A stretch of 44,957 nucleotides of DNA from Eubacteriales bacterium (GCA_030533235.1 JAUNJN010000016.1:1-44957); one strand, 5' to 3'; shown: positions 35,791-43,868, counted from the stretch's first letter. Notes: generated by a model from the letters alone, not told the origin. Numbers and translations: made by a program.

Positions 35791-37521
35791 ATGGGAATTA
35801 TGAATGAATCGATCAAGAAACCGAAAAAGGTGAAGGTCGAATATGATGTCAAAGACAAAAAAGAAAAAAAGAAGCGCGGCAACAATATGTCACGAATCGG
35901 AAAGCGAAATATTATTCATTATGTGATTTTACTTGTGGTTGAGGCAATATATTATTATTTTGCGGTGCCATCCATCAATATACACCGACCGGGTTTTTGG
36001 ATGTGGCTTGCCGTAACACTTGTCGCAATCTGTATATGTTCGCTTGATCTTTCCGAAAAGGAAATCATTTTATTAACAAGACATCAAAAGAACGACAATA
36101 TTACACCGGTTGCAAAATATTCTTTTTTTGCGGCAATTGCATGTGTTGTAATCATGGTAATTGGAGGTATTATTTCTTCAAGGGTTTTTATGGCTTCCAA
36201 ATATGCGAATGTAATTAAGATCGAGGATGGAGATTTCAACGTTGATGTCCCGATGAGTGAAAATGTAAGTAACATCGCATTGATGGATACAGACAGTGCA
36301 CGTATTTTAGGTGAGCGTGCAATCGGTTCCTTGTCGGATGTTGTAAGCCAGTATGAGGTTAGTGATAACTACAGCACAATCGATTACAATGGAGTTCCGA
36401 TGAAGGTTGCTTCACTGGAATATGCAGGATTTTTTAAGTACATGAACAACAAATCACGCGGAATTCCCGGTTATGTGTTAGTCGATCCTGTAAAAAATGA
36501 AGCAAAGTATGTAGAGCTTAGCAAGCCGATCAAATATACGCCATCCGCATACTTTAATCATAACCTGCGCAGACATGTGCAAATGGCCTATCCAACCTAT
36601 GAATTTAACGGTTATTATTTTGAGCTTGATAATGAGGGAAATCCGTATTATGTATGCCCGGCGCTTAAGCCGAATGCAGGCTTGTTTGGAGCAAAGGATG
36701 TTTACCGCGTTGTTATATGTGATCCGTGTACCGGTGATTGCACTTCCTATGATGTAGAGGATGTACCGAATTGGGTGGACCGTGTGTATGACGGAAATCT
36801 TGCTTGTCAGAAATTTAATTGGAGCGGAATGCTTTCCGGAGGTTTTGTCAACAGTGTAATTGGAAATAAGGGTTGTAAGGTGACAACCGACGACTTTGGT
36901 TATAAGGTTATGGATGGTGATGTTTGGGTGTATACCGGTGTTACATCCGTAAACGGAGACCAGTCTAATATCGGATTTATCCTTATGAATTCAAGAACAG
37001 CGGAGAGTAAATATTTTGCTATCGCGGGTGCAGAGGAGCATTCAGCGATGTCTTCTGCACAAGGTCAGGTCCAGCATCTTGGCTATGTGGCATCGTTCCC
37101 GTCTCTGATTAATGTGGATGGAGTACCGACGTACATTATGGTTATGAAGGATAATGCCGGACTTGTCAAAATGTATGCGATGGTGAATGTTGAGAAATAC
37201 AACATTGTTGCAACCGCTGCAACGCAGAAGGAGGCGCTTGCAAGCTATCGTAAGCTGCTAGCCGAAAATGGAATCATAGAGGGGAGTGCATCCGTGTCTG
37301 ATGATACTCCAAGTAAGACTATCGAGGTAAAGGAAATCCGTTATATTACAATGGATAATGCGACGTATGTATATATTACGGATACAAATAAGAATGTATA
37401 TAAACAGAACTTTGCGGATGATGAGACTGCCATCTTTATCGAGGAAGGATCAAAGCTAAAGGTGTTCTATACCGAAGAGGATAATAATATTAAAACATTG
37501 ATTTCATTTGAATTGTTGTAG
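35791..37521 (+). CDS. Membrane-anchored protein with large ectodomain, unknown function
   Basis: A 576-residue protein that I do not recognise. A basic N-terminal cytoplasmic part (1-35, Lys-rich) is followed by three predicted helices (about 42-60, 68-88 and 110-132). After these comes a roughly 440-residue predominantly beta-strand domain that should lie outside the membrane. The domain contains CDPCTGDC (about 310-317) with three cysteines and repeated Tyr/Asn-rich strands such as YFELDNEGNPYYV. A conserved-looking C-terminal segment (VYITDTNKNVYKQNF) resembles an OB-like fold. AAGGAGA lies before the ATG at 35791, 11 bp after the fumarase beta gene. Nothing points to an enzyme; it could be an envelope assembly factor. 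Confidence 0.75.
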   Translation: MGIMNESIKKPKKVKVEYDVKDKKEKKKRGNNMSRIGKRNIIHYVILLVVEAIYYYFAVPSINIHRPGFWMWLAVTLVAICICSLDLSEKEIILLTRHQKNDNITPVAKYSFFAAIACVVIMVIGGIISSRVFMASKYANVIKIEDGDFNVDVPMSENVSNIALMDTDSARILGERAIGSLSDVVSQYEVSDNYSTIDYNGVPMKVASLEYAGFFKYMNNKSRGIPGYVLVDPVKNEAKYVELSKPIKYTPSAYFNHNLRRHVQMAYPTYEFNGYYFELDNEGNPYYVCPALKPNAGLFGAKDVYRVVICDPCTGDCTSYDVEDVPNWVDRVYDGNLACQKFNWSGMLSGGFVNSVIGNKGCKVTTDDFGYKVMDGDVWVYTGVTSVNGDQSNIGFILMNSRTAESKYFAIAGAEEHSAMSSAQGQVQHLGYVASFPSLINVDGVPTYIMVMKDNAGLVKMYAMVNVEKYNIVATAATQKEALASYRKLLAENGIIEGSASVSDDTPSKTIEVKEIRYITMDNATYVYITDTNKNVYKQNFADDETAIFIEEGSKLKVFYTEEDNNIKTLISFELL

Positions 37522-37548
37522 GAATCGAAAAACTCTTTAAAAAATTTA

Positions 37549-37577
37549 TTGACAACTGTGTATATACCGTATATACT
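37549..37577 (+). promoter_or_regulatory. Promoter of the YtrA/ABC operon
   Basis: Perfect TTGACA (37549-37554), a 17-bp spacer and TATACT (37572-37577). The spacer and -10 are covered by operator copy 1 (37561-37575), so a bound repressor would exclude RNA polymerase. Confidence 0.85.
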
Positions 37578-37616
37578 GTGCATATCAGATATATACGGTA
37601 TATATGCGCAGTTGTC
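37551..37616. promoter_or_regulatory. Nested palindrome with two operator copies
   Basis: TATATACCGTATATA (37561-37575) and its reverse complement TATATACGGTATATA (37590-37604) are each odd-centred palindromes of the form TATATAC-N-GTATATA. They sit inside an outer repeat GACAACTG (37551-37558) and CAGTTGTC (37609-37616), followed by TTTTTT. The sites probably bind the GntR/YtrA-type regulator encoded downstream. The same sequence can also act as a terminator for the upstream membrane-protein gene. Confidence 0.75.
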
Positions 37617-37623
37617 TTTTTTG

Positions 37624-37902
37624 TTGCATAGGATTCGGGTGTCAAAAGCCTCGTGTTCAATTTTGTCTCGGCAGATTGTACAAATAAAAATGTCTGAATG
37701 ACTTTTTGTGCTATGGAGATGAGACATAAAGAAGTGTGGAAGCTTTTGTTGAACACACTTCTTTGCATCAAGTGGCTCATCGGAATGGTTTGCACAACGG
37801 AATGAAGACATTTTTATTTGTACAATCTGCCGAGGCACTGTATCAACAGGGGCTTTTGACACCCGAATCTGTATAGGAAAGTGCTTCGCACATCCTATGC
37901 AA
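37624..37902. repeat. 279-bp inverted repeat, extended leader hairpin
   Basis: TTGCATAGGAT (37624-37634) pairs with ATCCTATGCAA (37892-37902). TCGGGTGTCAAAAGCC (37635-37650) pairs with its exact complement at 37851-37866. A 29-bp perfect arm (37667-37695) pairs with 37806-37834. Further in, GATGAG and CTCATC pair, and AAAGAAGTGTG pairs with CACACTTCTTT around the apex. A side hairpin GTGC-TTC-GCAC lies in the right arm. It would be transcribed as the 5' leader of the regulator mRNA, and no protein is evident in it. Confidence 0.88.
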
Positions 37903-37920
37903 TAAAAAAGCGATAATTGA

Positions 37921-37942
37921 TAGAATCTGTCGACGGATTCTA
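37921..37942 (+). promoter_or_regulatory. Small hairpin before the regulator's ribosome-binding site
   Basis: TAGAATC pairs with GATTCTA around TGTCGACG. It lies about 10 bp before AAAGGAA, so it may influence translation of the regulator. Confidence 0.5.
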
Positions 37943-37963
37943 CCGAAAAGAAAGGAATTATTC

Positions 37964-38335
37964 ATGAATATTATTATTAGTAACTCGTCAGGCGAACCGA
38001 TTTACGAGCAGATCGTTTCGCAAATCAGAGGGTGCATTTTACGTGGAGAATTAAAGGAAGGGGACGCTCTTCCGTCTATGCGTGTACTGGCAGCACAGCT
38101 TCGAATCAGTATTATTACGACGAAGCGTGCATATGAGGAGCTTGAGAAGGCCGGTCTTGTTGTAACAGTAGCCGGAAAGGGCTGCTTCGTTGGAAAGCAG
38201 AATACCGAAGCGATTCGTGAAAATTGTCTTCGTATAACAGAGCAACATTTACAGGCGGCGGTCACAGAAGCAAAGCAGGGAGGAATTTCTGTAGAAGAAT
38301 TACAGGAAATGATTTCGCTTTTGTATGAAGAATAG
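37964..38335 (+). CDS. GntR-family transcriptional regulator, YtrA type
   Basis: A 123-residue regulator with an N-terminal winged helix (about 1-75: PIYEQIVSQIRGCILRGELKEGDALPSMRVLA). It has only a short helical C-terminal tail, the layout of the YtrA subfamily that controls adjacent ABC transporter genes, often in response to cell-wall-active compounds. It probably represses its own promoter through the palindromes at 37561-37604. The ABC ATPase gene begins 14 bp after its stop codon. Confidence 0.93.
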   Translation: MNIIISNSSGEPIYEQIVSQIRGCILRGELKEGDALPSMRVLAAQLRISIITTKRAYEELEKAGLVVTVAGKGCFVGKQNTEAIRENCLRITEQHLQAAVTEAKQGGISVEELQEMISLLYEE

Positions 38336-38349
38336 CATGGAGGGTGCAA

Positions 38350-39231
38350 ATGGATTACACAAATGCAATTGAAATTAATCAAATAAAAAAGGTATACGAT
38401 GGTTTTACATTAGGTGCGCTTAGCTTCACAGTACCAAAGGGCTGCGTAATGGGCTTTGTCGGTCAGAATGGTGCAGGAAAAAGTACAACAATCAAAGCCA
38501 TTTTGAATGTAATCAAGCCAAATTCCGGAGACATAAAGGTTTTAGGGTTTGACAGTGTCACGGAAGAAAAACAGTACAAGGATGATATTGCGGTCGTTTT
38601 TGACAGTCTTCCGTTTCATGAAGGATTAAATGCCCGCAAGGTTGACCGAATATTAAAATCAATCTACAAAAAATGGAACAGTGAAGTGTTTTTTCATTAT
38701 TTAAAGCGCTTTAACCTGCCGGAGAAAAAGAAGCTTGGTGATTTTTCAAAGGGCATGAAGATGAAATTCCAGATTGCGACTGCGCTTTCGCATGATGCAA
38801 AGCTTCTAATCATGGATGAGGCAACTTCCGGACTCGACCCGGTTGTTCGTAGCGAGATGTTAGACGTTTTTATGGAATATATGCAGGATGAGGAGCATAC
38901 AATTCTTATGTCCTCCCACATTACAAGCGATCTTGAAAAAATCGCTGATTGTGTGACATTTATTCATAACGGACAACTTCTTCTGTCCGGTTATAAGGAT
39001 GAGATTATAGAAAATCATGGAATTATACAGTGTGAAGAGGCGTATATCAAGGAAATTGATGAAGCAGATATAGTAAGCATTCGCCGCAATGATTTTGGTG
39101 CTTCGGTCATGATTAAAAATCGCACGCAAACCGGGTCAAAATATGCCGGAGCGGTTGTCGATTCTGCATCGCTTGATGACATTTTACTTTTCTATGTACG
39201 TGGACTTACAGGAAGGGAGTGGCGTATATGA
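38350..39231 (+). CDS. ABC transporter ATP-binding protein (YtrB-like)
   Basis: A 293-residue ATPase. Walker A is GQNGAGKST (38-46), the signature is the variant FSKGM (132-136) seen in YtrB/EcsA-like exporters rather than LSGGQ, and Walker B is LLIMDEATSGLDP. The start at 38350 follows GGAGG; a GTG two codons earlier is less likely. The C-terminal 80 residues form an extra domain. It overlaps the next gene in an ATGA stop/start. With the two downstream membrane proteins it forms an exporter whose substrate is unknown. Confidence 0.94.
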   Translation: MDYTNAIEINQIKKVYDGFTLGALSFTVPKGCVMGFVGQNGAGKSTTIKAILNVIKPNSGDIKVLGFDSVTEEKQYKDDIAVVFDSLPFHEGLNARKVDRILKSIYKKWNSEVFFHYLKRFNLPEKKKLGDFSKGMKMKFQIATALSHDAKLLIMDEATSGLDPVVRSEMLDVFMEYMQDEEHTILMSSHITSDLEKIADCVTFIHNGQLLLSGYKDEIIENHGIIQCEEAYIKEIDEADIVSIRRNDFGASVMIKNRTQTGSKYAGAVVDSASLDDILLFYVRGLTGREWRI

Positions 39232-40013
39232 TCGGTTTATACAAGAAGGATCTCTATCTTAGCAAAAAGATGCTTTTCATTATGATTTCCACATTTGTAC
39301 TTCTTCTTGTATTCGGAATTCTTTGGAGATCGGCATATGATTATGGAAATCTCGCAAGCTTTCCGCCGGAGGATTTGGAATATGGAAAGCGTTCAAGTGA
39401 GAAGACATTTCCGTTTCTCGTTGCATTGTTGCTTGGATGTGAAAGTGCTTTTTTTACAGTAAATACGATTGAGATGGATATAAAAAGCAAATTTGTAATG
39501 TATGCATATTCGGGTCCTGTTTCTGATCAGGATAAGACAAAGGTTAAGGTATATGAACTATTAACAGCGTTTGTTGTTTGCAGTCTTGCAACTGTGATAT
39601 ATGGTTTGATTTTTGGAATATTATATGGTTTTTCGGATGTTGGAATCGGTATTCTTATCGGCATCGGAATAAGTGTCGTTATTAATTGTATGGCATGCAT
39701 CAGCGTTCCTCTTGCATACAAGCATAAAAATGCGGCGCGGGCAATATCAACGCCTGTCGCTGTTTTGATTGGTGGATTTTATGCCATCGGCATTCCGGTA
39801 GCGCTTTTCGGAGGAGAGGATGGTCTTGAGAGGTTTATTTCGAAGCTTGTTGCGCCGATTACAAAAGCAGGTGGGTTTAAACCATGGCTATCAAATAACT
39901 GGGTTTGGCTTGTATCTATCATTTTGATTGTACATGTTTTGTTTCTTGCGTGGGCATACTTTGCAACACTTCGTCAGGTAAAAAGGAGGGAACGTATATG
40001 TGGGGCATCTTAA
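39228..40013 (+). CDS. ABC-2 type permease subunit 1
   Basis: A 261-residue membrane protein with about six hydrophobic segments, including MLFIMISTFVLLLVFGILW near the N-terminus and VSIILIVHVLFLAWAYFATL at the C-terminus. Glycine-rich helices around residues 130-165 (FGILYGFSDVGIGILIGIGI) are typical of ABC-2 permeases in YtrA-type operons. The start overlaps the ATPase stop by ATGA, and its end overlaps the next start by 16 bp, so translation is coupled. Confidence 0.88.
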   Translation: MIGLYKKDLYLSKKMLFIMISTFVLLLVFGILWRSAYDYGNLASFPPEDLEYGKRSSEKTFPFLVALLLGCESAFFTVNTIEMDIKSKFVMYAYSGPVSDQDKTKVKVYELLTAFVVCSLATVIYGLIFGILYGFSDVGIGILIGIGISVVINCMACISVPLAYKHKNAARAISTPVAVLIGGFYAIGIPVALFGGEDGLERFISKLVAPITKAGGFKPWLSNNWVWLVSIILIVHVLFLAWAYFATLRQVKRRERICGAS

Positions 40014-40717
40014 AAAATGATTATTATACAAATACCAAAATGTTCCGGACCACAATCCTTCTTCTGCTTGGAATTTCGATTCCTTTTTATTTGAAAGTAT
40101 CTGCATCCGTATTAGAGGATAGTGTTACTTTGTTACTGTTAAATGCGGGATATTTCTTCATTTCATTTATTATGTTTATAATTATGGGAACACTGATTAA
40201 TAGTATAATAAAAGAAAATGAGCAGACAATCTGGCAGATGTATTTGGCAACAACAATAACAGGCAGAAAAGGCTATATTGCACAAAAATACATTTTATCG
40301 ATGGTATTCTATTTCATTACCGGTGCATATGCATGGTTTGTCAATGAAGTTGCGTATCAAATTAACGGCGTTTGTGTCAGCAAATCTTTCATCCTTTTGT
40401 TTGTGATTTTTTTTGTATTTCAGGCGGCTCTCGAGCTTCCGTGTATGCTTCGATTTGGAACGGTATATGGCGGATACATAAAGATCATTTTAATGTTTGC
40501 AGTTATATTCGGAATCATAATTTACGGATTGTACGGTAATATTAAACTCTTTAGCATGGAAAATCAGGACAAAATAATTGATTGGACGTTGCGTTTGATC
40601 GGTGAGGGACTAAACGGACCGACGGCAAAGAAGGGAATCCTCATTGCCGGAATCGCAACAACGGTAGTTTATGGAGCTTCATATGCTTTATCGTTGGCAA
40701 CACGAAAAAAGTTGTAA
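39998..40717 (+). CDS. ABC-2 type permease subunit 2
   Basis: A 239-residue membrane protein with about six predicted helices (for example TTILLLLGISIPFYL and YFFISFIMFIIMGTLI). The start at 39998 follows AAAGGAGGG inside the end of the preceding gene. It shares the N-terminal pattern of subunit 1 (short cytoplasmic start ending in K or Y residues, then a helix), so the two probably form a heterodimeric channel with the ATPase. It ends 40 bp before the tRNA-Ser promoter. Confidence 0.85.
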   Translation: MWGILKNDYYTNTKMFRTTILLLLGISIPFYLKVSASVLEDSVTLLLLNAGYFFISFIMFIIMGTLINSIIKENEQTIWQMYLATTITGRKGYIAQKYILSMVFYFITGAYAWFVNEVAYQINGVCVSKSFILLFVIFFVFQAALELPCMLRFGTVYGGYIKIILMFAVIFGIIIYGLYGNIKLFSMENQDKIIDWTLRLIGEGLNGPTAKKGILIAGIATTVVYGASYALSLATRKKL

Positions 40718-40757
40718 AAGCACGAAAGAAAGAGTAGAAATGAGACTTCAAAGTCCC

Positions 40758-40786
40758 TTGACAAATGGTTTGATATTTGCTATTAT
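40758..40786 (+). promoter_or_regulatory. Promoter of tRNA-Ser
   Basis: TTGACA (40758-40763), a 17-bp spacer and TATTAT (40781-40786) with an extended TGC before it. Confidence 0.82.
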
Positions 40787-40844
40787 AGTCAAGCGTGTTA
40801 ACTACACAACCTAATACAACCATTTTTGGTAGGATTTAGGCACT

Positions 40845-40932
40845 GGAGATGTACTCAAGTGGCTGAAGAGGCGCCCCTGCTAAGGGTGTAGGTCGTTTGC
40901 GCGGCGCGAGGGTTCAAATCCCTCCATCTCCG
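40845..40932 (+). tRNA. tRNA-Ser (anticodon GCT)
   Basis: An 88-nt tRNA with a long variable arm as expected for serine. The acceptor GGAGATG pairs with CATCTCC, with discriminator G at 40932. The anticodon loop is CTGCTAA within stem CGCCC/GGGTG. It decodes AGC/AGU. CCA is not encoded. Confidence 0.95.
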
Positions 40933-40948
40933 TTTTTGAAAAATAGTG

Positions 40949-40977
40949 TTGACTTATCAGCATTTTTTCAATATAAT
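40949..40977 (+). promoter_or_regulatory. Promoter of tRNA-Asn and tRNA-Cys
   Basis: TTGACT (40949-40954), a 17-bp spacer and perfect TATAAT (40972-40977), 32 bp before tRNA-Asn. Confidence 0.82.
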
Positions 40978-41008
40978 CAAACATGCGGTTTTGATAATCG
41001 CTTCATAT

Positions 41009-41080
41009 TCCTCGATAGCTCAATGGTAGAGCACTCGGCTGTTAACCGAGTTGTTGTAGGTTCGAGCCCTACTCGGGGAG
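41009..41080 (+). tRNA. tRNA-Asn (anticodon GTT)
   Basis: A 72-nt cloverleaf: acceptor TCCTCGA with TCGGGGA, discriminator G. The anticodon stem CTCGG/CCGAG encloses loop CTGTTAA. The T loop is TTCGAGC. It lies 4 bp before tRNA-Cys. Confidence 0.95.
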
Positions 41081-41084
41081 CTTT

Positions 41085-41155
41085 GGCGCCATAGCCAAGT
41101 GGTAAGGCATCGGTCTGCAACACCGCTATCACCAGTTCAAATCTGGTTGGCGCCT
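41085..41155 (+). tRNA. tRNA-Cys (anticodon GCA)
   Basis: A 71-nt cloverleaf: acceptor GGCGCCA with TGGCGCC, discriminator T. The anticodon loop is CTGCAAC, anticodon GCA. The T arm is ACCAGTTCAAATCTGGT. It is last in the Ser-Asn-Cys cluster. Confidence 0.95.
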
Positions 41156-41166
41156 CTAAGGATAAG

Positions 41167-41198
41167 AAACTGATTCAAGAGATTGAGTCAGTTTTTTT
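41167..41198 (+). terminator. Terminator of the tRNA cluster
   Basis: AAACTGATTCAA (41167-41178) pairs with TTGAGTCAGTTT (41183-41194) across GAGA with one T-G pair, followed by T residues. Confidence 0.88.
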
Positions 41199-41199
41199 A

Positions 41200-41228
41200 T
41201 TGACAAAATCAATTATTGCGACTAATAT
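41200..41228 (+). promoter_or_regulatory. Promoter of the DUF4143-type ATPase gene
   Basis: TTGACA (41200-41205), a 17-bp spacer and TAATAT (41223-41228), immediately after the tRNA terminator. Confidence 0.72.
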
Positions 41229-41265
41229 AAAATTACACTTTAGATTAGTCGGAGGAGAGGTTGAT

Positions 41266-42498
41266 ATGGCATATATAGAAAGAGCAATTACACATATATT
41301 GAAGAAAAGAGTACAGGAAAGTAAATGTACTCTTATTACGGGTGCAAGACAGGTAGGAAAGTCAACTCTGGTTAAGAATGAGTTTAAAGATTACAATAGA
41401 GTGAATTTTGATGACAGACTCACAAGGCTTCAGGCGAAAGAAGAGCCAAAGCTTTTTTTTCTGAATAATCCGTGTCCGCTGTTCATTGATGAGGTTCAGA
41501 AAGAAAACAGCATATTAGAAGGGGTTAAGATGATAGTTGATGAGTCAGATAAAAGAGGGATGTTTATTATGTCCGGTTCACAGAAGCTTGAGCTTATGAA
41601 GGGAATGAGTGAGTCTCTTGCCGGAAGAGTATCTATAAATGAGTTATCGGGTCTATCATTGCGTGAAATACATGGAGTTAAATATAACAGGCATTTTGTT
41701 CCAACAAATGATTATCTTGAAAGTCGTGAAAAGGAAATAAAGCCATACGACAATTTGTGGGAGATAATACACAAGGGCTCATATCCTGAGCTGTATGATG
41801 TGGAACGCGATTGGCAGGAATATTATTCTTCCTATGTGTCCACATATCTTGAGAGAGACATAAACGAATTGATTTCTGCAGACAGCATTACATTTACCAA
41901 GTTTCTTACAGCTGTTGCTGCCAGAACGGGGGAATTATTGAATTATGCAAATATTGCAGGCGAAGTTGGAGTTAGTGAGCCTACTATTAAGAAATGGATT
42001 TCTATTCTGGAGAGAACGGGAATCGTATTTCTGTTGCAACCATATAGTGCGAGTGCATTGAGCAGAGCTATAAAAACTCCAAAGCTTTATTTCAGGGATA
42101 CCGGTTTAGCCTGTTATCTCACAAGGTGGCTGACTGCGGATGCATTAAAATGTTCAGCCGTAGCAGGGAATATGTTTGAAACGTTTATGGTATCTGAGGT
42201 ATTAAAGTCTTATATAAATGAGGGAAAGGATTACAAGTTTAGCATATTCTATTACCGGGGCAAAGATAAAGGTTCTTCCGGTGAAAATGAGATTGACCTT
42301 ATCATAGAAGAAGATGGTATTCTATATCCGATAGAAATAAAAATGTCCGGAAATCCAAAAGCCAATATGGGGGCAACAAACCCGGTACTTGATAAGATTA
42401 AAGAAAAGTCAAGAGGCATGGGAGTGATACTCTGTCTTGTAGATAAAAAGACTTATCTAAGAGAGAACCTGGTCGCATTACCGATAGAGTATGTCTAA
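41266..42498 (+). CDS. AAA-type ATPase with C-terminal DUF4143 domain
   Basis: A 410-residue ATPase. The start at 41266 follows GGAGGAGAGG; earlier open codons overlap the promoter. Walker A is GARQVGKST (26-34) and Walker B LFIDEVQ (72-78), with a sensor-like IMSGSQKLEL. A winged-helix-like segment (about 220-260, AGEVGVSEPTIKKWI) is followed by a nuclease-fold region with E-N-E-I-D and PIEIKMS (about 340-357), as in DUF4143 proteins. The family is common and variable between strains of gut anaerobes and its function is unresolved; links to mobile or defence DNA are only suggested. It lies directly after a tRNA cluster. Confidence 0.88.
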   Translation: MAYIERAITHILKKRVQESKCTLITGARQVGKSTLVKNEFKDYNRVNFDDRLTRLQAKEEPKLFFLNNPCPLFIDEVQKENSILEGVKMIVDESDKRGMFIMSGSQKLELMKGMSESLAGRVSINELSGLSLREIHGVKYNRHFVPTNDYLESREKEIKPYDNLWEIIHKGSYPELYDVERDWQEYYSSYVSTYLERDINELISADSITFTKFLTAVAARTGELLNYANIAGEVGVSEPTIKKWISILERTGIVFLLQPYSASALSRAIKTPKLYFRDTGLACYLTRWLTADALKCSAVAGNMFETFMVSEVLKSYINEGKDYKFSIFYYRGKDKGSSGENEIDLIIEEDGILYPIEIKMSGNPKANMGATNPVLDKIKEKSRGMGVILCLVDKKTYLRENLVALPIEYV

Positions 42499-42632
42499 AA
42501 TAAAATCAACTTTAAAGTGGCTTTATTCTATAGAAATTTCAAAAATAACAAAAAATATCAAAGAAAGTATTGACAGAAAACCATGTTTATAGCTTAATGT
42601 AGCCTCAGAAAACAAAAAAGGAGGTTAGTGAC
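42499..42632. other. Short AT-rich spacer
   Basis: No gene is visible. A possible weak promoter, TTGACA at 42570-42575 with TTAATG about 18 bp later, precedes AAAAAAGGAGG at about 42615-42625, so transcription of the broken genes downstream once started here. Confidence 0.4.
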
Positions 42633-42777
42633 ATGAAGATGGAAGAACTAAAAGGTGCAATAAAACGGCTTAGTAAAAGTAGTAGAAAAAGATGTTATTA
42701 AAAGCAATTTTAGTTTCAGTAATTTTAATGAAAAAAATATGATTCCCTACCAACATTTATTCGAAATGTTATCATAG
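42633..42777 (+). pseudogene. Small gene with probable one-base frameshift
   Basis: The ATG at 42633 follows an excellent ribosome-binding site (AAAAAAGGAGG). It encodes MKMEELKGAIKRLSK and then stops after 22 codons at 42701. Removing one A from the run at 42675-42678 would open a frame to 42777, giving a 47-residue protein that continues VVEKDVIKSNFSFSNF and ends HLFEMLS. The well-placed start and the coherent second half argue for a damaged gene rather than noise. No family is recognised. A short functional 22-residue peptide is the alternative. Confidence 0.5.
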
Positions 42778-43385
42778 CGTTTTTTTAACAGGATGTATTC
42801 TTTGTTTTTGGAAGAGAGTGCGATACAGTTACGGATTTCTCGATTTCGATTGATGATGACGGAAGATGTACAATCACGACGGATTATGACTACTTACCGG
42901 ATGTAACAATTGAGCCGACAAATCGAAGTATTGAAGATTTAACTGCGAGCAATTACCGATGGGAACGAATTCGTACGACAGATTCAGATTTGAATTTTGT
43001 AATAAGAATGCCGGATGAAACAGGAACAGGTGCAAATCCATATAGTTATGAGCCGGAACAATATACATATATGTGTACAGATGGAGCCATTCATGTACCA
43101 GCGCATATTGACTTACTTGATCGAAATACATGTGTATTGTTGGCAGAGCGTGCAATCTTGGATCACGGTCAAAATGGTGAATTTGGTGGCATGAGTCGGA
43201 CGAGAATTGCAAAGGAAATGTATGCGCATGTTGTGATGTACTATGATACATCATGGGTTGGTGATAATGTAATTTCAGAACATGCCGGAGTTGCGGATAT
43301 AAATTTAGGTGATGGCTTTGTATTTGAGGCAGCGTATGAAACAATTTGGGATTTAGGTGTGTTATCAGATGTAACATACAGATAA
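42728..43385 (+). pseudogene. Broken lipoprotein-like gene
   Basis: A frame open from 42789 to 43385 lacks a credible start but is clearly protein-like (DFSISIDDDGRC, VTIEPTNRSIEDL, HVPAHIDLLDRN). In the same frame upstream a hydrophobic stretch (FIRNVIIAFF, 42756-42785) is cut by TAA at 42786-42788. A lipobox LTGC is encoded in another frame at 42785-42796. One extra T in the 7-T run (42780-42786) and one fewer in the 5-T run (42805-42809) would join these into an ordinary lipoprotein, N-terminus then LTGCILCFGREC. The body is about 190 residues with no recognised domain. Sequencing errors in homopolymers are an alternative explanation. Confidence 0.6.
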
Positions 43386-43402
43386 GTTGCAGGAGTCTTT
43401 GT

Positions 43403-43780
43403 ATGAAAAAGAAAAAAAGTCTAATTTTAGTTGTGATTGTGTGCATATTCGCTGTATGTGGAATTTGTCTTGCGTGTGGTATAATAAATTATCGTTCCAA
43501 GATACCGAAGTATAATCTAAAAAAAGGCGTGCATGCAAAAGTCGGAGACACGATTACCATCGATGATGTTGCAGAAGTATCAGACAATATGAAGGATTGG
43601 TATATATCCGCACATTGGGAAGATGATTCGTTTGATGGCATAGAGTTTGATGAGAAACATCACACGATTACGATCCTATCAAAGCCGAAGGAAGGTAGCT
43701 GTACCTTAACAGTTGGAGTATCCGTATGTGGTTCAAACTATGAATATGTTGGAGGAGATATGTTTGTAGTAGTAGAATAG
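43403..43780 (+). CDS. Small secreted or membrane-anchored protein
   Basis: A 125-residue protein. The start at 43403 follows AGGAG. It has a basic N-terminus (MKKKK) and one hydrophobic segment (about 6-27, SLILVVIVCIFAVCGICLAC) that may be a signal peptide or a poor lipobox. An extracellular, acidic, beta-rich domain of about 95 residues follows, with GDTITIDDVAEVSDN and a terminal GGDMFVVVE. This resembles small immunoglobulin-like folds. No family is recognised. It lies 17 bp after the broken lipoprotein gene, so it was probably part of the same transcript. Confidence 0.78.
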   Translation: MKKKKSLILVVIVCIFAVCGICLACGIINYRSKIPKYNLKKGVHAKVGDTITIDDVAEVSDNMKDWYISAHWEDDSFDGIEFDEKHHTITILSKPKEGSCTLTVGVSVCGSNYEYVGGDMFVVVE

Positions 43781-43794
43781 GAATTATATAGCTG

Positions 43795-43868
43795 CACAGC
43801 AAGGGTGTCCATCGTGAGGTGGAATCTGAAGTAAGCCGGATGAGAGGAACATACTAACTTACTTATGA
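43795..43868 (+). ncRNA. Candidate structured RNA motif between small membrane-protein genes
   Basis: The segment contains TCCATCGTGAGGTGGA, which folds as TCCA/TGGA around GTGAG. AAGTAAG pairs with CTTACTT (7 bp) further on. Its GC content and regular composition differ from the AT-rich flanks. It reminds me of a short recurrent intergenic sequence (GTGAGGTGGAATCTGAAG) that I associate with variable-gene cassettes in Lachnospiraceae. That recollection is not verified, and no known RNA family is assigned. Confidence 0.4.

Noticed and set aside
37467-37862. Minus-strand frames of 131 and 101 codons in the ABC-operon leader
   Set aside because: They span the long inverted repeat and the end of the preceding gene; composition follows the hairpin arms and no start site is supported.
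42874-43446. 190-codon His/Leu-rich minus-strand frame
   Set aside because: Antisense to the lipoprotein-like body and the next gene; the skewed composition is explained by reading their complement.
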